The notes under the pieces are model-generated. The model made no database searches, had not been told where the DNA came from, and worked only from the letters and a program-made list of their open reading frames with translations. Shown here piece after piece: positions 21,273 to 28,429 of a stretch of DNA of 29,040 bases. Both the position numbers and the translations under genes were made by a program. The stretch comes from GCA-2708415 sp964351905 (GTDB lineage Bacteria > Pseudomonadota > Alphaproteobacteria > Micavibrionales > Micavibrionaceae). Numbering within the stretch: the first letter of the stretch is position 1; each line of letters begins with the position of its first letter. Location: positions 1-29,040 of the forward strand of contig CAYGPG010000023.1 in NCBI GenBank assembly GCA_964351905.1, read 5' to 3'.

Positions 21273-21926
21273 TTATATATCTGTCGCAAAAATGCGATCG
21301 CCCGCATCCCCAAGCCCCGGAACGATATAAGCTTTTTCGTTCAGCTTTTCATCAAGCGCGGCGGTATAAACTGGAATCTCGGAATATTTCTTATTTAAGA
21401 CATCCATTCCCTCAGGCACCGCGACCAAAACCATGACTTTAATCTGGTTTTTGCTAACGCCTTTTTCGATTAATTCATCCAGAGCAAATTCCATTGAATG
21501 CCCTGTAGCGAGCATGGGATCGACAACGATAATTTCGCGCTCTGTTATATCTGGTGGTAGCTTCACTAAATAGTCAACAGGGCGTTTGGTTTCTTCATCA
21601 CGATAAACACCAATATGTCCAAAGCTAGCATTTGGAAGAACTTGGTTTAGCCCTTCGCTCATACCCAAGCCAGCTCTTAGAATGGGGATAATGACAGGCT
21701 CTTTCTTTTTAAGAAACGGCGCATCCATCTCCGTAATGGGTGTTTTTATTTTTTTGTGTTCAAGTGAGAGCGTTTTTGTCACCTCATAAGCCATAAGAAG
21801 AGTGATCTCATTCAAAAGACTTTTAAATTGCGCAGAAGGCGTATTTTCATCACGCATCTTGCTCAAACGATCTTGAACAATAGGATGGTCAACAATCACA
21901 AGATTTTTATAAGAATTCTGAGCCAT
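21273..21926 (-). CDS. upp: Uracil phosphoribosyltransferase Upp
   Basis: Upp makes UMP from uracil and PRPP in pyrimidine salvage. The protein is 217 aa. Motifs are PIIRPILRAGLGM-like PVIIPILRAGLGMSEG (residues about 75-90), the PRPP loop VDPMLATGHSMEFALDEL and the C-terminal IVPGLGDAGDRIFATDI, which binds uracil. In the PRPP loop the common VDPMLATGGS is ATGHS. Its ATG shares one base with the stop of the preceding GGDEF-like gene (TAATG), so the two are translationally coupled. Confidence 0.96.
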   Translation of the reverse strand: MAQNSYKNLVIVDHPIVQDRLSKMRDENTPSAQFKSLLNEITLLMAYEVTKTLSLEHKKIKTPITEMDAPFLKKKEPVIIPILRAGLGMSEGLNQVLPNASFGHIGVYRDEETKRPVDYLVKLPPDITEREIIVVDPMLATGHSMEFALDELIEKGVSKNQIKVMVLVAVPEGMDVLNKKYSEIPVYTAALDEKLNEKAYIVPGLGDAGDRIFATDI

Positions 21927-22789
21927 TAATTCATGGTCCCTATAAAGCGCTCAAGTTCACTAATTTCTTTAAATTTGATAACAAGATCACATTCATATTC
22001 ATTTTCGCTTAAATCTTGCTTCATATTTTTTAAGATTTTATCGGACTCATCGCCAACCACAGGCTCCATCAAACAAAAGGATAGAGTCGCCCCCTCTTTG
22101 TTATCATCATTTTGTTTTAACTGAAGGCGGATACGGTTCACACCGGCCTCCGCCCCGATAATATCGGCTTGTTTCATACTAATGAGAAAATGCCCCTCGC
22201 CGAGATAATAAGCGTCATCAAAGGGACGAATTGTTTTTTTAATCGAAGCCGCAACCAAGGACAATATTTTGTTTTGATCACTAAGACCAGGAAAGCCATC
22301 GATGCGAGCCATCGCCTGACAAAAGGTAGTGCCCTGACGTTCCAGACGCTCTAATTCACGACGCATATCGCCTTCAATAGATTTATGAGAACGCAGCCCT
22401 GTTTGTTCATCAAAACCACTTTCTTCAATCGCGCTTTCACGTTCTAAGCGTCGTATCTGTCTAAAGAAATTTTCATAGCGCGTCTTAAAGCTTTCAAAAA
22501 CTTCCTGTTCTGGTTTGTCACCGTCTTGAAGTAATTTGTTAATGGCGCGCCCCTCCATCGCCATATATTCATAGGTTTCCGTCAGATTTTTTAAAACATT
22601 AAAATTAACCGTGTTTGCCTCAAGTGCTTTTTCATTCCAACTCTCAAAACTATTTGGCATATCAGCAGGCTCATAGTTGCTTGTTGGATAAGCAATGTGA
22701 ACCGTCATCTCTCCAAACCAACGCGCATAATCATCCAGCACGGGACCTAAATTTTTAAGGTAATCAATATCGTTGGTTTCATTATCCAT
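21926..22789 (-). CDS. Protein with degenerate GGDEF domain, coupled to upp
   Basis: The first 115 residues are helical and unrecognised. From about residue 125 the layout follows GGDEF domains: DEQTGLRSHKSIEGDMRRELERLER (D-x-x-T-G-L-x-x-R start), then MARIDGF in place of the Asp-metal strand (D-I-D-x-F), LVAASIKKTIRPFDDAYYLG, and GEGHFLI (residues 197-203) where the active GGDEF would be. Only Gly-x-Gly-x-Phe remains, with Glu198 and His200 in non-canonical places, so cyclase activity is unlikely; it may be a sensor or binder. An ATG start at 22789 lacks a clear Shine-Dalgarno. It shares one base with upp. Confidence 0.75.
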   Translation of the reverse strand: MDNETNDIDYLKNLGPVLDDYARWFGEMTVHIAYPTSNYEPADMPNSFESWNEKALEANTVNFNVLKNLTETYEYMAMEGRAINKLLQDGDKPEQEVFESFKTRYENFFRQIRRLERESAIEESGFDEQTGLRSHKSIEGDMRRELERLERQGTTFCQAMARIDGFPGLSDQNKILSLVAASIKKTIRPFDDAYYLGEGHFLISMKQADIIGAEAGVNRIRLQLKQNDDNKEGATLSFCLMEPVVGDESDKILKNMKQDLSENEYECDLVIKFKEISELERFIGTMN

Positions 22790-22846
22790 GTGGATAATTG
22801 TATAGGAATTTCATAAAGAGAAAACTAATTTATAATTACCCCCTAT

Positions 22847-22866
22847 CCCTCTCCTTGGGGAGAGGG
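22847..22866. repeat. CCCTCTCC/GGAGAGGG hairpin downstream of tgt
   Basis: CCCTCTCC (22847-22854) pairs with GGAGAGGG (22859-22866) around TTGG. Hairpins of this sequence are common dispersed repeats in proteobacteria. There is no T-run on the - strand, so it is not a standard terminator, though it may end or stabilise the tgt message. Confidence 0.55.
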
Positions 22867-22903
22867 TTGTGCGTTGCTATTCAATTGAAAAATAACTTAG
22901 TTA

Positions 22904-24082
22904 TTATTCGCCAAGCCATTCTTTGCGGACATCATCAAGGCAATCATTCTTAATCCCTTCACGCACTTCACGCATCAGTTGATTAATCACCGCCACATTA
23001 TGTTGCGTGACAATTTGATAGGCGAGCATTTCATTTGCTTTAAATAAATGATGGATATAGGCCTTGGAATAATCACGACTACAGGCGATATCCATACGCT
23101 CATCAAGCGGCGAAGGATCATCTTTATAGCGCGAGTTCATCAAATTAATCCGCTCGTTCGGCGCGCCTTTAATAAGTGCCATACCATGACGGGCGATACG
23201 GGTCGGCATCACACAATCAAAAGTATCAATGCCGTGCTTCACCCCTTCTAAAACATCTTTTATGCGCCCAATACCAAGGAAGTGAATGGGACGATCAGGA
23301 TGGTTATACTCTGCCGTCGATTCTAAAATACCGTACATTTCTTCATCACTACCGCCAAGGCACCCTCCAATCGCCGTGCCAAAGAACGGACGACTAGCAA
23401 CATATTTCGCACTTTCTTGGCGCAAATCATGGTAAATCCCGCCCTGCACAATCCCATAAAGCCCTTGGCTGCCATCATGCATGGTTTCGAACGCTGCGAG
23501 GGAGCGATCCCCCCATCGCATACTCATCTCCATCGATTTTGCCGTATAATCGCGCGTGACCTGATAGGCCGTACATTCATCCATCTGCATAATTAAATCC
23601 GCGCCCAATTGACGTTGGAGTTTCATGGATGTTTCTGGGCTTAAAACCAACTTACTGCCATCATGATAGGATTTAAAGAACGCGCCCTCTTCCGTGATTT
23701 TCAGCAAGCTTTCCTTTTTCGTGCCTGTACTGCGGCCTTTAATTTCATCCGCGCACGTGCCGTGCCCCATGGAAAAGACTTGAAACCCGCCACTATCGGT
23801 CAATAACGGGCCGTTCCAGTTCATAAATTTATGAAGGCCGCCCATTTTCTCCACCAATTCTGCACCGGGTTGAATCATAAGGTGGTAAGTGTTGGCAAGG
23901 ATAATATCCGTTTGTGCCTCTTCCATCTGCGCTGGTGATAGGTTTTTGATGGAGGCCTTGGTGCCACAAAAGATATAATTTGGCGTTTCAATCGTGCCAT
24001 GCGGCGTTTTTAATTTCCCAATCCGCGCGCGCGAAGTTGCCGCCTGATGCGTAATCTCAAACCCAAAATTGGGATACGTCAT
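22904..24082 (-). CDS. tgt: Queuine/preQ1 tRNA-ribosyltransferase Tgt, divergent
   Basis: Tgt exchanges guanine-34 of GUN-anticodon tRNAs for a queuosine precursor. The TIM barrel is recognisable: TDSGGFQVFSM (residues 95-105, with the general base Asp96), MDEC (167-170), GIVQGG (210-215) and GIDTFDCVMPTR with nucleophile Asp289. Two things differ from standard bacterial Tgt. The zinc site C-x-C-x2-C is RMDIACSRDYS, so only Cys334 and the later His (IHH 343-345) remain. The specificity loop, GGLAVGE in preQ1-type enzymes, is GGCLGGS (239-245), with Gly at the Val233 position. The start is ATG 24082 (392 aa); a longer frame from 24139 would translate the end of the mobile cassette. TATAAT at 24094-24089 on the - strand lies 6 bases before this ATG. 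Confidence 0.88.
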   Translation of the reverse strand: MTYPNFGFEITHQAATSRARIGKLKTPHGTIETPNYIFCGTKASIKNLSPAQMEEAQTDIILANTYHLMIQPGAELVEKMGGLHKFMNWNGPLLTDSGGFQVFSMGHGTCADEIKGRSTGTKKESLLKITEEGAFFKSYHDGSKLVLSPETSMKLQRQLGADLIMQMDECTAYQVTRDYTAKSMEMSMRWGDRSLAAFETMHDGSQGLYGIVQGGIYHDLRQESAKYVASRPFFGTAIGGCLGGSDEEMYGILESTAEYNHPDRPIHFLGIGRIKDVLEGVKHGIDTFDCVMPTRIARHGMALIKGAPNERINLMNSRYKDDPSPLDERMDIACSRDYSKAYIHHLFKANEMLAYQIVTQHNVAVINQLMREVREGIKNDCLDDVRKEWLGE

Positions 24083-24093
24083 ATCCGGATTAT

Positions 24094-24563
24094 AATTTTT
24101 TAACGCAGAGGATGCAGAGTTTCGCAGAGTTTTATTCATTTTGTCATGACCACTCTTTTTATACCTTGTTTTAAACTTAGAGTATTAAAATTCAAAATAA
24201 GGCCATAATTTTTGCCTGATAATTTTAAATAGGTCTGTAATTGTGCTTCATGTATTGGAATAATTCTCTCCACAGCTTTAATTTCAAGGATCAACTTATC
24301 TTCAATTAACAAATCAAGCCTAAAACCTGCATCAATTTTATGCCCCTCAAAATTAACGGGAAGGTATTTTTCTTTTTCTACTTTAAAACCCTTATGTACC
24401 AACACATAAAAAAGAGCTTCTTGATAAACCTTCTCAAGAAGCCCTGGGCCTAATACGGTATGAACATGAAAAGCAGAATTTAAAACAGCTTCGCTTAGTT
24501 TATTATCTTCTAAGCTAGGCTCAAACACTCCGCGTTACTCCGCGCACTCTGCGTTAAAAAATT
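24094..24563. mobile_element. 470-bp GxxExxY cassette with 17-bp terminal inverted repeats
   Basis: AATTTTTTAACGCAGAG at 24094-24110 is an exact inverted copy of 24547-24563 (CTCTGCGTTAAAAAATT). Further in, both ends continue with the same 9-9-10 base rhythm of GAG-ending units: AACGCAGAG, GATGCAGAG, TTTCGCAGAG on the left; AACGCAGAG, TGCGCGGAG, TAACGCGGAG on the right when read inward. The only gene inside is the GxxExxY protein (24136-24528). No transposase is present and no convincing target duplication is seen at the edges (TTAT against GTTT). It fills the space between rpmB (6 bases away) and tgt. Confidence 0.75.
24136..24528 (-). CDS. GxxExxY family PD-(D/E)xK-like protein
   Basis: The family motif is exact: GLLEKVY, Gly29-x2-Glu32-x2-Tyr35. 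A nuclease-like core follows: Asp72 in RLDLLIED, then Glu82-Ile-Lys84 in LILEIKAVE, and a Q-x2-TY helix (QLQTYLKLSG). HHsearch-type comparisons place this family near PD-(D/E)xK nucleases, but no activity is established. The gene starts with GTG (24528), 130 aa, normal length; no Shine-Dalgarno is evident. It is the sole gene inside a cassette with 17-bp inverted ends, and both flanks carry the CTCTGCG repeats typical for such genes. Confidence 0.88.
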   Translation of the reverse strand: MFEPSLEDNKLSEAVLNSAFHVHTVLGPGLLEKVYQEALFYVLVHKGFKVEKEKYLPVNFEGHKIDAGFRLDLLIEDKLILEIKAVERIIPIHEAQLQTYLKLSGKNYGLILNFNTLSLKQGIKRVVMTK

Positions 24564-24568
24564 GTTTA

Positions 24569-24859
24569 TTAAGCGGCAGTTGCCTGCTTTTTCTCAACTT
24601 CTGCTTTAATTGGGCGCAGTTTTGGGTGCAGCTTCGTTTTTGCTGTACCCGTTACAAATGCGTCGATACCGCCTTTGTGATCCAAAGTACGAAGACCGTG
24701 CGCAGACGCTTTAATTCTAATCTTACGTCCTAAAGTTTCGCTGTAAACGCTTGTTTCTTGAAGATTAACTTCAAATGTGCGTTTTGTTGCATTCAACGCG
24801 TGTGAGCGGTTGTTTCCAACCATACGTTTTTTGTTAGTAATCATACATTGACGGCTCAT
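24569..24859 (-). CDS. rpmB: 50S ribosomal protein L28
   Basis: The start MSRQCMITNKKRMVGNNRSH and the later NATKRTFEVNLQ and KIRIKASAHGLRTLDHKGGIDAF match bacterial L28 of about 96 aa. The ATG at 24859 has AAGGA about 10 bases upstream; a longer frame to 24907 was rejected as it precedes that ribosome binding site. The C-terminus is longer and Lys-rich (KAEVEKKQATAA), as in alphaproteobacteria. A cassette border lies 6 bases beyond its stop, so its original terminator may have been displaced. Confidence 0.96.
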   Translation of the reverse strand: MSRQCMITNKKRMVGNNRSHALNATKRTFEVNLQETSVYSETLGRKIRIKASAHGLRTLDHKGGIDAFVTGTAKTKLHPKLRPIKAEVEKKQATAA

Positions 24860-24946
24860 AGCTCTATTCCTTTTTAAATGTTGCCATGCGCGTAAACGCG
24901 AGGGCAAGTCGGCAAATCTACTTAGAGATTCTTATAAACTGCGCGG

Positions 24947-24976
24947 ACAATAGTCGAAATCAGGGTTTAAAGTCAA
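24947..24976 (-). promoter_or_regulatory. Promoter of rpmB
   Basis: On the - strand TTGACT (24976-24971), an 18-base spacer and TATTGT (24952-24947) lie about 90 bases before the rpmB ATG, giving a leader of roughly 80 bases with a CGCGTTTACGCG hairpin inside (24889-24902). Confidence 0.6.
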
Positions 24977-24992
24977 GCACTCTGTGCATTTT

Positions 24993-26012
24993 TTATTGCG
25001 CGAATACTAAAGCGCCGAGCAGGCTCGCGAAAAACAGTAGGTGTGCCATGAAACATATATACCCTGCGCGGTGTAGATGTTTGGCTTCTAACTGTGCGGT
25101 GGCGTTGGCAGGGCCGATCCAACTACGCTTGATAGTATTACCTTCTAAATCGGTTGAAGGCCCACCTAAACTGACTTTCAGCGCATAAGCCGCCGCCGTC
25201 ATCGGCAATCCACCTTCAGCATAGCTCGCCGAGCCTTTTGTGGTCATTAACCCTAAAAACGAGCGCGTCATGCCCGCCGTGGGGGTTAGTAATCCTGCCA
25301 AGGCAACCAAAACGCCGCTTAAGAGGTTTGGTATAAACCCCATCAATTTTTCCAACTCTAACGCCGCACTGCCAAAACCTGAGCCGTGGCCTTCGCGACT
25401 AAATCGCCAGCTTAACGCCGCGAGGGCGGAATATATGATTGCGCCGCCCAACCCCGCAATAAGATACCAAAAAATAGGCGCAACAATGCCTTTATCAAAC
25501 ATTTTCAGGCTCAATCCCATGCCTGCGCGCGTGATAGAATAATCATCGCTTTTACTTAAATCCGTACGGGTCGAACGCGCAACGGTGTAATATGCGCCCT
25601 GCGTCACTTTTTTATCGCTCAAAGCACGGTATAAACGCCCTATTCCCGCAAAAACAGCGCCCGAAGTCAGCATTAAACTCAAGGAAATGATCTCAATCAG
25701 GGACCAAGTCGGGTAATGAAAGCTCATAAGGCTCAAAAAACGTCCCAAAAGGAACGAAATCGCCAAAACGACGACCACAATGATGAATCCACGAAAAATT
25801 AAATCGCCGCGCGGCCGCCCAGATTTATCCATACGGTTGCCAAAGCGACCAAACAAAATATCAACCAAATGCCAATAAAACGGCGTCGCATGCCCGCCAA
25901 GCGGCCCTTTTACCAAACCGACCACCATCACCAAAACCATCGCCGCAATCGCAATCAACAAACGGTCCGTCGTGAATATCTCATCTCGAAAATTATTCAG
26001 TATGTTTTCCAT
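24993..26012 (-). CDS. CobD/CbiB-family membrane protein, divergent
   Basis: CobD/CbiB proteins attach aminopropanol to adenosylcobyric acid. This 339-aa protein keeps the framework: helices at about 18-35, 72-98, 105-125, 175-198, 228-243 and 318-338; the ARSTRTDLSKSD loop, KGIVAPIFWYLIAGLGGAIIY, and a late EGGLPMTAAAYALKVSLGGP block (266-285), which is the family's GWPMAAMAGALGVRLGGP. The catalytic-looking loop of CbiB, A-A-x-E-S-x-x-E-N, is RAGMGLSLKMFDKG here, so the Glu/Glu/Asn residues are missing. There is no other cobalamin gene in the window. It may have another substrate. Confidence 0.8.
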   Translation of the reverse strand: MENILNNFRDEIFTTDRLLIAIAAMVLVMVVGLVKGPLGGHATPFYWHLVDILFGRFGNRMDKSGRPRGDLIFRGFIIVVVVLAISFLLGRFLSLMSFHYPTWSLIEIISLSLMLTSGAVFAGIGRLYRALSDKKVTQGAYYTVARSTRTDLSKSDDYSITRAGMGLSLKMFDKGIVAPIFWYLIAGLGGAIIYSALAALSWRFSREGHGSGFGSAALELEKLMGFIPNLLSGVLVALAGLLTPTAGMTRSFLGLMTTKGSASYAEGGLPMTAAAYALKVSLGGPSTDLEGNTIKRSWIGPANATAQLEAKHLHRAGYICFMAHLLFFASLLGALVFAQ

Positions 26013-26162
26013 TTTTAAAGTCTATCTGAGTCACGCAACTTCGTCATGCGTAATTATATTACAATATATATCCACAAAGCTTATAAATTATTTCATATTG
26101 CGTTTGTAAAATATTATATTTTTTGTTCTTCTTATTAAGATCATTACAAAGAAAGAATTATT

Positions 26163-26402
26163 ATGAATGCATTAACACCTGATCAAATACAAGCTGACGT
26201 TGAAGAAGGATGTTTTCAAACATCGAATGTTTCCCCAATGATGATGTGTAACCCGTTAATGATGGGTTTTGCAATGGGCGTTGCAAACTTACGAATGATG
26301 CAATATGTCGCAGAAGCGGTAACTCCCGAAATCAATAGCGCTATGTTTTTTGCTGAAAAAGGCATGGAAATGGTGGCGAAGAATATGGGCTTTCACAAAT
26401 AA
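26163..26402 (+). CDS. Methionine-rich small protein (79 aa)
   Basis: I do not recognise it. Thirteen of 79 residues are Met, including SPMMMCNPLMMGFAMGV and RMMQYV; two Cys (17 and 29) occur in the first third. The middle is amphipathic rather than a plain membrane span. A weak AAAGAAAGAA precedes the ATG. The 150 bases upstream are very AT-rich and contain several TATA-like boxes, none decisive. The gene is followed 42 bases later by the metallopeptidase gene on the same strand. Met-rich proteins can bind copper, but nothing here proves it. Confidence 0.55.
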   Translation: MNALTPDQIQADVEEGCFQTSNVSPMMMCNPLMMGFAMGVANLRMMQYVAEAVTPEINSAMFFAEKGMEMVAKNMGFHK

Positions 26403-26443
26403 TATACTTCCGTATTCTTATATTGGCGTTATAATTAACTCAT

Positions 26444-27226
26444 ATGCCGAAAACGTCAGCGAAAACACTGTTAAATCCTTTTAAAACCGCGCCAAAAGCG
26501 GCGATTTATGCAGAAAAAACAGAAAAAGCGCTTCAAACATATCCTTTTGGTGATATTTCGCCTGACTTGGTCTTAAAAGTGAACCCACGGGCCAAGCGTA
26601 TGGCGCTTCGGGTGGATATGAAGGCGAAAAAAGTCAATTTAGTGCTCCCTAAACGCGCAAGCTTTCGCAATGCTTATAAATTTGCGCTTGAACATAAATA
26701 TTGGATACGGAAAAAAATTGACGAATTTCCTGAAACTATCCATTACCAAGATGGCGTGACGCTCTCCATCCTTGGGGAAGATATCCCTATTCAGGTTGAT
26801 TATGACCCCTCTTATAAAAAGACAGATCTTCATATTGAAAACGGCGTTTTATCCGTACAAACCAATAAAGAAGACCCGTCCGCGCGTATTAAGCGTTTTA
26901 TCATTGCTTATGCGAAGGAGCGTTTAAGCGCCCTCGCCCATGAAAAAGCCGAAATGGCGGGCAAAACCATTGCCAAAATTGATGTAAAAGACACGTCGAG
27001 CCGTTGGGGTAGTTGTTCGAGCGATAGAAAGCTCTGCTTTTCTTGGCGTTTGATTTTTGCGCCCTATGATGCGTTTGATTATGTGGTGGCGCATGAAGTT
27101 GCGCATTTGACCCACATGGATCACTCCCCCGCCTTTTGGAACCATTGCACAGATTTGTGCAAAGACTACACACGCGGCAAAACATGGATGAAACGCCATA
27201 GTGGGGAGTTGGTGCGGTATGGTTAA
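26444..27226 (+). CDS. YgjP-type (DUF45) zinc metallopeptidase-like protein
   Basis: The YgjP/WLM-like catalytic site is clear: VVAHEVAHLTHMDHSPAFW, with His217-Glu218-x2-His221 and third ligand His227. RWGSCSSDRKLCFSWRLIFAP (187-207) just before it is the family's W-G-S-C hallmark. The N-terminal half has the usual MALRVDMKAKKVNLVLPKRAS strand region. At 260 aa length is normal. Cellular substrates are unknown for most members. The first 35 residues are basic and unlike the family core. No strong Shine-Dalgarno is seen (ATAATTAACTC before ATG). Confidence 0.92.
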   Translation: MPKTSAKTLLNPFKTAPKAAIYAEKTEKALQTYPFGDISPDLVLKVNPRAKRMALRVDMKAKKVNLVLPKRASFRNAYKFALEHKYWIRKKIDEFPETIHYQDGVTLSILGEDIPIQVDYDPSYKKTDLHIENGVLSVQTNKEDPSARIKRFIIAYAKERLSALAHEKAEMAGKTIAKIDVKDTSSRWGSCSSDRKLCFSWRLIFAPYDAFDYVVAHEVAHLTHMDHSPAFWNHCTDLCKDYTRGKTWMKRHSGELVRYG

Positions 27227-27232
27227 AAAATA

Positions 27233-27261
27233 TTGACATAATTTAAAAACATGACTATTTT
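27233..27261 (+). promoter_or_regulatory. Consensus promoter giving a leaderless start at 27267
   Basis: TTGACA (27233-27238), exactly 17 bases of spacer and TATTTT (27256-27261). Transcription would begin at about 27267-27269, which is the ATG of the next gene itself. Confidence 0.8.
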
Positions 27262-27266
27262 ATATT

Positions 27267-27827
27267 ATGTCTATAGATTTACAAATAGCCTTTCGAACTG
27301 CGCAAAGTCTGCACCCTGAATATAGAGCTGAACCTTCTGTCAAAGAATCTACGTACTACGGCACCCTTCACGGTGAAAATATTACAGATTTCTTTATATT
27401 TGCGGGAATCCCCGAGCAAGCTGTGCCTGGAATGCTGGAGTTAAGATTATTAGATGGTTTAAAGTCATTAACATTTCATATTAGAGAAGATGAAAATATT
27501 GAGACTGACGAAAACGAGCACCAATTTCGATTATTCGAACTACATGACAATGGTACGATTGTCATTACAGACCATTTTGATAATCCTACAATTAGACATA
27601 AACAAAAAATCACTGAAGGAGAAATTACATTTGAAGTCTTTGATTCAAATGGTAAAAAATTAACTACTAGTTCTGAAGACATAGAAAAGTCAGATTATGA
27701 TTTATATTACTCTTCTTTATCAGACTTAATTAAAGATATAATAAAACTGCACCCTAATTGCCCCACACCTCCAGAGCTTAAAGCACCTCCTGTGATATTG
27801 GAAGAACCTAAGAAACCTGAAAGATAA
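27267..27827 (+). CDS. Hypothetical protein (186 aa), probably leaderless mRNA
   Basis: I do not recognise it. The protein is acidic and looks beta-rich from about residue 30 to 130 (TYYGTLHGENITDFFIF, LTFHIREDENIETDENEHQF, GTIVITDHFDNPTI) and ends with a Pro-rich tail (CPTPPELKAPPVILEEPKKP). There is no signal peptide or membrane span. No Shine-Dalgarno precedes ATG, but a consensus promoter ends 5 bases before it. It is clearly more AT-rich than the peptidase upstream. It stops 7 bases before the ruvX stop on the other strand. Confidence 0.6.
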   Translation: MSIDLQIAFRTAQSLHPEYRAEPSVKESTYYGTLHGENITDFFIFAGIPEQAVPGMLELRLLDGLKSLTFHIREDENIETDENEHQFRLFELHDNGTIVITDHFDNPTIRHKQKITEGEITFEVFDSNGKKLTTSSEDIEKSDYDLYYSSLSDLIKDIIKLHPNCPTPPELKAPPVILEEPKKPER

Positions 27828-27834
27828 TTGGTAA

Positions 27835-28341
27835 TTAAATTCCGTCTAACGCCGTTTGAAGGATTATTTGCGCAGCTAATGCGTCTTTTAGGCCGCTGTC
27901 TTTGGCGCCTTTTTTGCGTTTTTTGCCCATATCCACACGGTTATCCAGAAAATTATCCACAGCCTGTGTGGATAAACGCTCATCTTGTAGGGCAATAAAG
28001 GGCGGATTACCTAAGGCTTTTTGAACATCTTCATGCCGCCGCATCTCGTCCGCAAAAGATAGGACCATGTCACAACGGCTGCCCGCACTGCCATCCATTT
28101 GCACAGGCCAACCAAGGATAAGCCCCCTCACCTCAAACTCTTTAATCATCTTCAAAAGCTCAACGATGTCCTCAGAAAATTTTGTGCGTTTGATGGTGCC
28201 TATGGGCGTTGCCAAAGATTGATCCGCATCGCTTATTGCAACGCCAATGGTTTTGGTACCCAAATCCAAGCCGATCAGGCGCGCATTTTTCGGCACGCGA
28301 TCAAGGCAATCTTTTAACAATTTTATTTTCTTCTTAGCCAT
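27835..28341 (-). CDS. ruvX: Putative pre-16S rRNA nuclease / Holliday junction resolvase RuvX (YqgF)
   Basis: YqgF-family RNase H-fold nuclease, implicated in 16S rRNA 5' maturation. Motifs are LIGLDLGTKTIGVAISD (residues 22-38, first catalytic Asp26), GLILGWPVQMDGSAG (73-87), LQDERLST (117-124, catalytic Glu) and LKDALAAQIILQ (150-161, third Asp). A basic extension of about 20 residues (AKKKIKLLKD) precedes the core; total 168 aa is slightly long for the family. In this window it is divergent from gatC with an 88-base intergenic space. Confidence 0.93.
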   Translation of the reverse strand: MAKKKIKLLKDCLDRVPKNARLIGLDLGTKTIGVAISDADQSLATPIGTIKRTKFSEDIVELLKMIKEFEVRGLILGWPVQMDGSAGSRCDMVLSFADEMRRHEDVQKALGNPPFIALQDERLSTQAVDNFLDNRVDMGKKRKKGAKDSGLKDALAAQIILQTALDGI

Positions 28342-28429
28342 ATTCTAATCATAGCGTCTTGCACGCTTAATTCCTTCTATGTTAGAAGAATTAAGCATTT
28401 ATTCAAATAAGACAAGAGAACTCTTAAAT

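Noticed and set aside
24080..24100. Target-site duplication of the GxxExxY cassette
   Set aside because: Bases outside the 17-bp ends (left TTAT, right GTTT) do not match convincingly.
24083..24139. tgt starting at ATG 24139
   Set aside because: The first 19 codons translate the cassette's inverted end (NKTLRNSASSALKN), and the family core begins after MTYPNF.
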